From positions 1 through 15,429 of the forward strand of contig CAYWTB010000105.1 of NCBI GenBank assembly GCA_964461135.1: a stretch of DNA of 15,429 nt, given 5' to 3'. This document shows, in pieces, positions 8,473-15,425 of this stretch. Each line of letters opens with the position of its first letter. Positions within the stretch are counted from its first letter, which is position 1. The notes beneath the pieces were generated by a model. That model was not told where the DNA came from. It saw only the letters and a program-made list of their open reading frames with translations, and searched no databases. Position numbers and translations under genes: made by a program. Source of the DNA: RQOF01 sp964461135 (GTDB lineage: Bacteria > Calditrichota > Calditrichia > RBG-13-44-9).

Positions 8473-9171
8473 TCAGGGTCTGCCCGGCGGCATTGGAAAT
8501 GAAGCTGTAGCTGTTTGAGTACCCTCATCTTTTCCGGACAGTAAAATAGCAGCAACCACTCCGCCTGCTACCACAGCACCTCCACCGATATATAGCCATT
8601 TTTTGCTTCCACTTTTTTTCTCCGGTGCTGTTAATTTTTCGAGATCATCCGGGACACGTTTTTTAGTTTTTGGTTGTTCGCTCACCTTAACCTCTTTATC
8701 TGAGGGAGTGGCTATTTTTCTCTCTTCCTGTTGCTGGGCCTTTGGTATCGGCTTTTCAGGTGAAGGTGGTTTCTCCTGTTTGACTTCTTCAATTAACTTT
8801 GTAAAGGGTGGGGGATCCTGTACCGGATCAGGTTGATAATTCGGAACCATGTATAACAATTTTCTAACGGCATTTCGGGCGTCATCCAGAAAGTCCTTGG
8901 CGATGTAGGAAAGTCCCAACAGCCGATAGGCCTTCATCTTCTCCTCTTCCGAAATATCCTTTTTACCGAGGCATTCTGTTATTAGACCGATAGCTTCATC
9001 AAAACGGCCGGTGTTATATCTCTGTTCCGCATCGGCCAGGTTTTTGGCACAAACACTTTGCACCTGGGCCATTACCGGGTTAATCATAAAAGGATTCGGT
9101 AAAATAAGCAGGGCACCACTTAACATAAAAATTAAAATAAAAAGAGATAAATTTTTGATCGGGGTCATCAT
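8473..9171 (-). CDS. Exported TPR protein with Gly-rich C-terminal membrane segment (copy 1)
   Basis: About 232 residues from the chosen start. The reading frame is open to 9261, but GAGG at 9177-9180 sits 5 and 8 bases before two adjacent ATGs (9171 and 9168), and translation from there begins with a classical signal peptide (charged N-terminus, long hydrophobic core, likely cut near M-A-Q, residues 34-36), so the upstream extension is probably untranslated. The mature part begins with a Cys and a helical TPR-like region (about 41-110) ending in a P-N-Y then D-P-P-P-F signature. A Lys/Pro/Glu-rich linker follows, then K-K-W-L-Y-I-G-G-G leading a Gly/Ala-rich hydrophobic segment (about 192-213) and a short tail rich in Pro. 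It is the first gene of a TPR/cargo pair, 80 bases before the large secreted protein. A scaffold or chaperone role for that cargo is inference. Confidence 0.75.
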   Translation of the reverse strand: MMTPIKNLSLFILIFMLSGALLILPNPFMINPVMAQVQSVCAKNLADAEQRYNTGRFDEAIGLITECLGKKDISEEEKMKAYRLLGLSYIAKDFLDDARNAVRKLLYMVPNYQPDPVQDPPPFTKLIEEVKQEKPPSPEKPIPKAQQQEERKIATPSDKEVKVSEQPKTKKRVPDDLEKLTAPEKKSGSKKWLYIGGGAVVAGGVVAAILLSGKDEGTQTATASFPMPPGRP

Positions 9172-9176
9172 GGTTA

Positions 9177-9180
9177 CCTC
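9177..9180 (-). promoter_or_regulatory. Shine-Dalgarno site deciding the start of TPR copy 1
   Basis: GAGG on the minus strand, 5 and 8 bases before paired ATGs at 9171 and 9168. The leader and first codons parallel those of copy 2, so the duplication included the translation start. Confidence 0.6.
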
Positions 9181-9283
9181 GATTAATATAAATTTGATGG
9201 GTTGTTCTATGGTATAAAAGTTACTATCAGAGAAGGCCATTAATGATTGTTTATTCAGCATCTACGATAAATGGTCATTGAAA

Positions 9284-9303
9284 TTTTCCGGTTTATCGGA
9301 AAA
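9284..9303 (-). other. Perfect 7-bp stem hairpin between kinase and TPR gene
   Basis: TTTTCCG, a six-base loop and CGGAAAA form a perfect stem just past the kinase stop codon at 9328. On the minus strand the stem is followed by TTTC, not a real T-run, so it may be a weak terminator, an RNA processing site or nothing. Its position marks the boundary between the signalling cluster and the TPR/cargo pairs. Confidence 0.35.
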
Positions 9304-9327
9304 AAATCATTCTGAGCAATCCGTCAA

Positions 9328-11409
9328 TCAGAAAGTTTTTTTCAATTCAAAGTGCAGAGGTTCTTTTACATCCTCATTTACACTTATTACCAGATCGCCA
9401 CCGGGAAGCGTGTAACCGCTCTTGCGGACAGAAATTGTGTGTTTCCCGGTTTTGAGTTTAATCTGTTTGGGTGTATAGTCTCCGGTTGCCTTACCATCGA
9501 GGAATATTTCACAGTAATTGGGATCGGAGATAATTTTTAAGGTAACAACACGATTAAAGTCGATCACAATATCCTGAGTGGCATTATTTTCGATTCTAAC
9601 CTGCTTTTCCCACTCTCCCAGGGAGGGATGTACCGCCTTAATCTGATGTAAACCAACCGGAAGTGTTGTCTCAAATTGATTGTTGATATCTTTTCCCTTC
9701 AGAACTCCATCAATGTATATTGAACCCCAGGGACGTATTAATATTTTAACATCACCCTTTTTTGCCACCAGCGTTCCCGATACATTAGCAGGTTGAGAAG
9801 CGTTGATGCTGACTGTGGTTGAAAAGTCTTCATAACCGTATTTCCGTAAGATTAACTGATAGTTACCTGTCTTAAGTTCTTTATTATTGAGGGGCGTCGT
9901 GCCGATTGAAACGCCGTTCAACATTATATCAGCGCCCGCAGGTTGAGAACCAACCGAAAGGTTACCCAGCGCCTCCATAATTGCCGCAATTCGCGTGGTT
10001 TGCCTGGTCTGTACCGAGAAATTCTGCCGATATTCGGCATATCCTCGTTTGCGAAGTAAAAGAGTGTAACGCCCTGCTTTTAATTCTTCATTCTCGCGGG
10101 GGGTTGTGCCGATAAATCTGTTATTTATCCAGACCGAAGCTTCTCCCGGCTGTGATGTGATCACCAGTGTTCCCATAACCGGTTCCACTCCGGCTGATGA
10201 TACTTCTTTCAGGATGAAATTATGAATGTTGGTCCTGCTGCTTTGTACCAGCAGGGACGTATCTATGGAATGATACCCATCTTTTTGAATCTGAACAGTA
10301 ACCCGCCCGTCTTTTACCGCTAACTTCTCCAGCGGGGTTAATCCCAGAGAGCTGTCGTTTAAAAAAACAGATGCACCACTGGGTACGGTTGAAAGGGTAA
10401 GTGAGGCCATCTTTGTAACGGGTTTACTATTATTATTAGCTTCAAAAAAATGGAAAGGATCACTGATCATAATATAACCGAGAAAGATCACCAATAAGAA
10501 TGCTGTCGCAAGAAAAATGGCTTTTAAGGATATTGATTTTGGGGGTCCGGCCTCAGACGAATCATCCTCATGAGCTGAAAAATCGAAATCTTCCACCAGT
10601 TCCAGCATTTCTTCCGCACTCTGGAATCTTTTCAGCGGATCCTTATCAATTGATTTGGTTACAATTTTGACCAAAGGTTTGGGAATGTTGGCCTTAAATT
10701 TCGTGAGGGAGGGAATCTGTCCTTCCACGATTTGCTTCTGTATAGAGAAATCAGATTCGGTTTTTTCGAAGGGAGTTCGTCCAACCAGCATTTCATAGAG
10801 GGTCATTCCCAGGGAATAAATATCGCTTCTGAAATCCACATTCTTTAAGCCTTTAACCTGTTCCGGAGACATATAATACAACGTACCGGCCCGCATTTGA
10901 GTGACAGTGCTGCTTGGTCCGTGCTGACGGATAACCTTGGCCAGACCAAAATCAGTCACCTTTACCCGAAAATCCTTGGAAAGCAAAATATTGCTGGGTT
11001 TAATATCGCGGTGAATAACCCCTACTTTATGGGCATGTCCCACTGCATTTAATAATTGCTTACTGATTTGTATGGTATCTTCCCAGCTGAAAGCACCATT
11101 CTCCCGGATCCAATCCGATATGGTCTTTGCTTCCACATATTCCATCACCATGAACACACCAAATTCGGTTTCCCTCAGGGCGTGAACCGTCACAATATTT
11201 GGATTTTCCAGCCTGGCCAGGGCCCGGGCTTCGGTCTTAAACCGTTTTAAAAAATTTTCATCCTTGGCCAGTATGGGATCAATCATCTTCAGGGCCATGA
11301 CCTTATCCAGAGAGGTATCCAGTGCTTTATAGACAACGCCCATTCCTCCCCGGCCAACAACCTCTAATATCCGATAGCCGTCAATAATTTTGCCGATAAG
11401 CGATTCCAT
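9328..11409 (-). CDS. PknB-type Ser/Thr protein kinase with TM and five PEGA-like repeats
   Basis: A 693-residue transmembrane Hanks-type kinase. The catalytic domain spans about 9-275: glycine loop GRGGMG (19-24), K41 in ALKMI, E60 as the likely helix-C partner, HRDIKPSN (133-140), DFG (153-155), GTLYYMSPEQ (175-184). It is an RD kinase, and Ser/Thr residues at 166-176 are likely activation-loop autophosphorylation sites as in PknB. After an acidic juxtamembrane stretch, one helix (about 296-315) leads to an extracytoplasmic region of five PEGA-like beta repeats (starting near 337, 414, 482, 552 and 622). The second and third carry clear P-G/A-x-A-x-(V/I) and G-T-T-P motifs; the fourth and fifth are degenerate. 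PEGA repeats are associated with surface or wall attachment, unlike the PASTA repeats of Gram-positive PknB. The start has AGGAG about 9 bases upstream, embedded in the end of the phosphatase gene, suggesting translational coupling. Confidence 0.92.
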   Translation of the reverse strand: MESLIGKIIDGYRILEVVGRGGMGVVYKALDTSLDKVMALKMIDPILAKDENFLKRFKTEARALARLENPNIVTVHALRETEFGVFMVMEYVEAKTISDWIRENGAFSWEDTIQISKQLLNAVGHAHKVGVIHRDIKPSNILLSKDFRVKVTDFGLAKVIRQHGPSSTVTQMRAGTLYYMSPEQVKGLKNVDFRSDIYSLGMTLYEMLVGRTPFEKTESDFSIQKQIVEGQIPSLTKFKANIPKPLVKIVTKSIDKDPLKRFQSAEEMLELVEDFDFSAHEDDSSEAGPPKSISLKAIFLATAFLLVIFLGYIMISDPFHFFEANNNSKPVTKMASLTLSTVPSGASVFLNDSSLGLTPLEKLAVKDGRVTVQIQKDGYHSIDTSLLVQSSRTNIHNFILKEVSSAGVEPVMGTLVITSQPGEASVWINNRFIGTTPRENEELKAGRYTLLLRKRGYAEYRQNFSVQTRQTTRIAAIMEALGNLSVGSQPAGADIMLNGVSIGTTPLNNKELKTGNYQLILRKYGYEDFSTTVSINASQPANVSGTLVAKKGDVKILIRPWGSIYIDGVLKGKDINNQFETTLPVGLHQIKAVHPSLGEWEKQVRIENNATQDIVIDFNRVVTLKIISDPNYCEIFLDGKATGDYTPKQIKLKTGKHTISVRKSGYTLPGGDLVISVNEDVKEPLHFELKKTF

Positions 11410-11416
11410 TTAAATG

Positions 11417-13381
11417 TTACTCCTGTACCTGCCCTTCGGCTGTTTTTTCTTCATTGTTTGCCATGGCCGGACTGATTTTAAATCCTGAAAAAACCGCGTA
11501 AACATTGGGATCTGCGAATATACCAGCATTTCCCCGTACAAATTCTTCATTAAACCAGGCTTTCAGTAATTTCTGATTATTGTAAAGCATGATCCAGGGT
11601 CCCAGACACTTCACTTTTAATTTAAAAGGAACCGCTCTCTTTGGATCTTCCGGTTGAAAGGGTACGGAAAGCAATAGTTTGCTGTTCTTTCCCGTTACTC
11701 TTTCCAGCAGAAAATCCTGTTTATTCCTTATGGAAAACTGGAAATAACCTGCTGCCGGGTCGGACGCTTCCCTATCAAGTCCTACAAGGATACCTGCCCT
11801 GCCTTCATTTTTATTATCCCTTAAATCCACCGTGACTTCCACATCAACATCATCAAGTTTATTTTTAAATACAGCCATTTTTTTACGGCTACTGGTCAGA
11901 AAAGTAATATCGCCGTTATTAAATTCATAATCATTCACAGAAAGCCGGATAAATTCCCATCCCGAATGTACCTGTGGTACATAATTACCCACCCCAGGGT
12001 TACTACTTCCTTTATCCGAAGGCAACCTGGCAGCCGATGCCACTAAATTACCCACCCTGTTTTTTTCGGTTGTGACCGATGAATCCAAACCGGTGGGTAA
12101 ATTTTGAAGCGCGGATTCGCATTCCTGGATCGAATTTTTCACTACCTGATCCCTGGGCTGTAATTTCAGTGCTTTTTCATAAAATTCCAGGGCAGACCGA
12201 TAATTTTTTCTATTTTGATGCTGAATTCCTCTGTTTTTATACTCCTGTGCGATTTGATTAATACCATTCACCGACGCCAGATTCATCGGATCATTTTGTA
12301 ATATTGCCTGATAAATTATTAACGCCTTATCCAGCTCACCTAATTGGATTAATCGTACCGCCTCGTCCAGCTTGTTTTTCACCTCCCCGTTTTCTGAATC
12401 AATCATTCCGGATTCGGGAGAAGATATTTCATCCTGTTTAAGTTCCTGCCGGGGACCGGAAGGCCAATTTACCCGAATCCAGCTGAAAAGTGTATGTCGA
12501 AAATAAACACCTGCCGCCAGTGCGAGCACAATCAGGAGACTTACCAGACTTTTTCCAAACCATTTCCGGCGGGGTTTTTTCGGCAGTACCGGCCTTTCCG
12601 GCACCGATTGAACAACCGTCTGGCCAATTTTTATAACCTGCAGCGTAACATTATCTTCTCCTCCCATTCTATTGGCCATGTCAACCAAAATTTCACAAGC
12701 CTCCTGTGGTGGGTGATTCAGGACAATTTCCTTAATTTCTTCCTTTTTCACTTTCCCCAGACCATCGGTGCATAACACAAAATAGTTATCCGGTTTCAAC
12801 CTGATCCTGTTGATGATATCAATTTCTATCTCCGGCCTAACACCTAATGCCCGGACTAAAACTGATTTAGAGGGATGAACCCTGGCCTCTTCTTCAGATA
12901 TAATCCCCTTACGGTACATTTCTGCTACCTGGGTATGGTCCTCGGTCAGCTGTTCAATGTTGCCGGCATCCAGGTAGTAGGCCCTGCTATCCCCCACATG
13001 CCCTATAAAAGCTTCATTTTGATAAAGAACCAGAGCTGTGCAGGTTGTTCCCATCTTCACCAAACCCTCACCCGAGCTGGCCCTGTGGTAAATTTCTTCA
13101 TTAGCCGCTGCCAGGGCATGCTTTAAACTCTCACCGATGTCATCATAGCGATTAGTGTAATAAATTTCACTGATCACTCGAACGGCGGTATGACTGGCTT
13201 CCCGGCCCCTTTCATGTCCACCCATTCCATCAGCTATAATGAATAGCTGGCCCTTGGGCAAGGTCAAATCCTCATTTCCGGCCGGAAACTTACCAAAATG
13301 ATCCTGGTTTTCCGATCGTATTTTGCCCAGGTCAGATTTGTTTCCGAATTCAATAAAAAGTGTGTGCAAAGAATTTCCCAT
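11417..13381 (-). CDS. PP2C-family Ser/Thr phosphatase with TM, TPRs and extracytoplasmic lectin-like domain
   Basis: A 654-residue membrane-bound PPM/PP2C protein phosphatase, probably removing phosphates placed by the kinase encoded just downstream. Residues 1-252 hold the catalytic domain with the metal-binding motifs: RSENQD (22-27), ADGMGGH (50-56, D51), GTT (111-113), GDSRAYY (130-136), CTDGL (204-208, D206) and GGEDN (240-244, D243), so it looks active. A very basic stretch (268-277) precedes one membrane helix (about 278-296), placing the phosphatase in the cytoplasm. Outside are at least two TPR-like repeats (about 333-365 and 381-415), a Ser/Gly-rich linker, and a beta-rich domain at about 474-638 resembling the concanavalin-like/DUF1080 jelly roll, which I infer binds a ligand or sugar. 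Soluble PP2C enzymes usually stop near 250 residues, so over half this protein is a sensor-like addition. The last codons contain the kinase ribosome binding site. Confidence 0.9.
   Translation of the reverse strand: MGNSLHTLFIEFGNKSDLGKIRSENQDHFGKFPAGNEDLTLPKGQLFIIADGMGGHERGREASHTAVRVISEIYYTNRYDDIGESLKHALAAANEEIYHRASSGEGLVKMGTTCTALVLYQNEAFIGHVGDSRAYYLDAGNIEQLTEDHTQVAEMYRKGIISEEEARVHPSKSVLVRALGVRPEIEIDIINRIRLKPDNYFVLCTDGLGKVKKEEIKEIVLNHPPQEACEILVDMANRMGGEDNVTLQVIKIGQTVVQSVPERPVLPKKPRRKWFGKSLVSLLIVLALAAGVYFRHTLFSWIRVNWPSGPRQELKQDEISSPESGMIDSENGEVKNKLDEAVRLIQLGELDKALIIYQAILQNDPMNLASVNGINQIAQEYKNRGIQHQNRKNYRSALEFYEKALKLQPRDQVVKNSIQECESALQNLPTGLDSSVTTEKNRVGNLVASAARLPSDKGSSNPGVGNYVPQVHSGWEFIRLSVNDYEFNNGDITFLTSSRKKMAVFKNKLDDVDVEVTVDLRDNKNEGRAGILVGLDREASDPAAGYFQFSIRNKQDFLLERVTGKNSKLLLSVPFQPEDPKRAVPFKLKVKCLGPWIMLYNNQKLLKAWFNEEFVRGNAGIFADPNVYAVFSGFKISPAMANNEEKTAEGQVQE
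11419..11424 (-). promoter_or_regulatory. Kinase ribosome binding site overlapping the phosphatase stop
   Basis: AGGAGT on the minus strand overlaps the last codons and TAA stop of the phosphatase gene and lies about 9 bases before the kinase ATG. The genes are 7 bases apart, so ribosomes finishing the phosphatase probably re-initiate at the kinase, fixing eraser and writer at related levels. Confidence 0.7.
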
Positions 13382-13576
13382 TATAGGTTTTCTTCTTGCT
13401 GTGATTATTTAGCCTGTTTAGTCTGCACCCATTAACTTCTTTAACCTGATTAATTAATTTTACTGCCCGGTTTGGAGTCACTTAGATTTAGAGGGTCTAA
13501 AAGAAGTATATTTTAATATTATCTTGCAGCCTGGTGAAGCAGGGGTTTTGATTATCCGCCTTGAGATACATACGAC
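13382..13576. other. Intergenic gap between FHA and phosphatase genes
   Basis: A 195-base AT-rich gap with no coding region. It contains a short perfect palindrome (TTTAGA, loop GGG, TCTAAA, 13487-13501). No convincing promoter or terminator was found, so whether the FHA gene shares a transcript with phosphatase and kinase cannot be decided here. Confidence 0.4.
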
Positions 13577-15082
13577 TCAGGTGCCGATTTTATAAATATT
13601 CTCATTTACATTCGCCAGAGGATTATCAAAGGGAAATCCAAACAGTTTTGGATTCTCCCCGATAACCGCGGCGGAAATTATATAGAATACATAATTATAG
13701 GTCTCCAGCGGAAATTGTTGACGATATTTTTTGAGGAGTTGCCAGAAATTTCTCTCCCGGGGATTCTGAGGCATCTTCTGAATATAAGACGCCACCTTCC
13801 TCTCTCCCCAATTATAAGAAGCGATAACTAACAGACCGGATGCCTGGGCGTCGGTATTATAAATATCACGGATATACTGCGCAGCTGCACTGGTTGATTT
13901 TTCAAAATTGAATCTGTCATCCCGCGGATCATACTTCTCAATTTCCACCAGCGGACCGGTATGCAAACCATATTTCATAGCAGTTTGAGGGATAAATTGC
14001 CAGATCCCCTTGGCAATACCATAGCGGGTGGGGGGGCCGATGGTCTGCAGCCTGAAATCACTTTCCTGCAGCGCCAGATAAAAGAACTGGGGGGGTAAAT
14101 CATGATCCAGCATAATGGTCGCTATTTTATCCACATACCTACTTTGAATGGATCTGGCAATGGCCTTTTCCAGGCGATCGGTACTCTGCCATTTTTTAAT
14201 ATAGTTTTTAACTTCTCCCACAAAATCTTTGGGCATTGCCAATTCACATTCGCCAAAAATTCTGGCCACCCGTAATATCAGCTGATCGGTTTCATCCATT
14301 TTACTCTCATCGTATACATGGAGCTCTTTCAGGAACTGATCGTAATTTTCAGACATCTCTTTTTGCCTGACACGATATTTCTGGACTTGTTGAATAACTG
14401 CCGCATCTTTGGATAATTCCGCATTCTTTCGAAATTCCGCCAGTTCCAGCTCTATAGTTTTCATGGAATAAAAAATCCCTTCAGCCAGTAACTGCTGGCG
14501 CTTAACCTGACGTTGTTTCTGAAATCCATAAATTCCCGCCAGGATAAGCAATACGCCGATAACAGAAATAATAAGGATGTATTTAGATTTATGCTTCTTC
14601 TGAACAATCTGGAACGCGTCACGGATCATGCGGGTATGCTCACCCATATTTTGTTGCGCACTATCCCCGAAATAATGCTCTACATATTCGTTAACTGATT
14701 GAACCTGTTCTTTCCGGGTAACTTCATGGGGAGCTATTTCCTGCGGTTCAAAAGAGAGCAGGGCCACCCCCAGACCCAGTTCTATTTTCTTATTTTTTTC
14801 CAGCGGAAATTCTTCGATTCTCTTGCCGTTAAAATAAGTCCCGTTGGTGCTGCCCAGATCCCTGATCCACCATTGTCCGTTTTTTAAAAACACTTCCGCA
14901 TGAAAGCGGCTGATGCCGTCATTCGTGATCCGGATATCACACGTTTCATCCCGCCCGATCTGAAAAGGGTTGCGGAATTCATACTCGCTTTGTGGGGATT
15001 CACCTTTCTCCATGGTAACCCGGATCAGGGGAATCTTGTCAATACTGGTCAGTTTATGCGAAGAATTTGACGTTTCACTCAT
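13577..15082 (-). CDS. FHA domain - transmembrane - MltD-like lytic transglycosylase fusion
   Basis: A 501-residue membrane protein that appears to join phosphothreonine recognition to peptidoglycan cleavage. Residues about 18-113 form an FHA domain with its signature residues: G43-R44, S58-R59-x-H61 and S78-T-N80-G81-T. A hydrophobic segment at about 168-187 follows, then a charged helical stretch at 190-300. Residues about 318-480 look like a GH23 (SLT, MltD-type) lytic transglycosylase: likely catalytic E340 in ALQES, the AKGIWQFIPQTA motif at 357-368, ASYNWGE at 421-427, and an MltD-like ending. The FHA side should be cytoplasmic and the SLT side periplasmic, but basic residues flank both ends of the membrane segment, so topology is inferred from domain function. 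It is the first gene of the signalling cluster, 195 bp before the phosphatase gene. The ATG start has only a weak purine-rich site upstream. Domain calls are firm; substrate and phospho-partner are unknown. Confidence 0.88.
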   Translation of the reverse strand: MSETSNSSHKLTSIDKIPLIRVTMEKGESPQSEYEFRNPFQIGRDETCDIRITNDGISRFHAEVFLKNGQWWIRDLGSTNGTYFNGKRIEEFPLEKNKKIELGLGVALLSFEPQEIAPHEVTRKEQVQSVNEYVEHYFGDSAQQNMGEHTRMIRDAFQIVQKKHKSKYILIISVIGVLLILAGIYGFQKQRQVKRQQLLAEGIFYSMKTIELELAEFRKNAELSKDAAVIQQVQKYRVRQKEMSENYDQFLKELHVYDESKMDETDQLILRVARIFGECELAMPKDFVGEVKNYIKKWQSTDRLEKAIARSIQSRYVDKIATIMLDHDLPPQFFYLALQESDFRLQTIGPPTRYGIAKGIWQFIPQTAMKYGLHTGPLVEIEKYDPRDDRFNFEKSTSAAAQYIRDIYNTDAQASGLLVIASYNWGERKVASYIQKMPQNPRERNFWQLLKKYRQQFPLETYNYVFYIISAAVIGENPKLFGFPFDNPLANVNENIYKIGT

Positions 15083-15292
15083 CGATCGTTAATAACTTTC
15101 TTTAACTAAGTCCCCTAAATTTCACAACATCTAATCTTTATTTCCATTAAAGCCTACGATACGGACAACAAGCTATACCTCATTAGCACTGATGCATAAA
15201 AAGAGTTTCAATACTATTTATCCTTAAAAATTCATCACACAAAGGCTCAAAAAACATATAGTCTTGTAAAATTAGTATTAAATGCTTTATTC

Positions 15293-15425
15293 TGCTTAAT
15301 TCTCAAAAAAGGGCTAACGTCCAAATATACAGGATTTTTTAATCCCCGGTCTGAAGGCCGGGGCCATTTAATTTCTAAGAATATAACAACTTTGATACAT
15401 TATATTCTGTTTTGTGAATTAAGCA
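15293..15425. repeat. Possible small mobile or REP-like element with imperfect inverted ends
   Basis: The first 19 bases (15293-15311) and the reverse complement of the last 19 (15407-15425) match at 17 of 19 positions, both beginning TGCTTAATTC. Near the centre sits a strong hairpin (15344-15363). An alternative pairing joins 15279-15292 with 15416-15429 (13 of 14), which would run out of the window, so the true borders are uncertain. No open reading frame lies inside. It could be a MITE-like relic, a REP element or a chance pairing in AT-rich DNA. Confidence 0.35.
15332..15363. repeat. Two overlapping, mutually exclusive hairpins
   Basis: GGATT-TTTT-AATCC (15332-15345) overlaps CCCCGGTC-TGAA-GGCCGGGG (15344-15363, eight pairs including one G-T). 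They share two C residues, so only one can form fully. The GC-rich hairpin stands out in an AT-rich region. Neither strand has a T-run in the place expected for a terminator. Confidence 0.55.

Noticed and set aside
8473..9171. Lipoprotein at the Cys after the signal peptide
   Set aside because: The residues before the Cys are Q-S-V rather than a lipobox (L-A/S-G/A-C), and the likely cut site is several residues earlier.
9328..10410. PASTA repeats as in Gram-positive PknB
   Set aside because: The repeats have PEGA-type hallmarks (P-x-G-A-x-V and G-x-T-P loops) and lack the PASTA pattern.
9328..15082. Type VI secretion threonine-phosphorylation locus (PpkA, PppA, Fha)
   Set aside because: The three signalling functions are the same, but no Tss structural gene is present and the FHA protein is fused to a lytic transglycosylase, so only an analogy is justified.
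15344..15363. Rho-independent terminator
   Set aside because: The stem is strong but neither strand has a T-run straight after it; on the minus strand the following sequence is A-rich.
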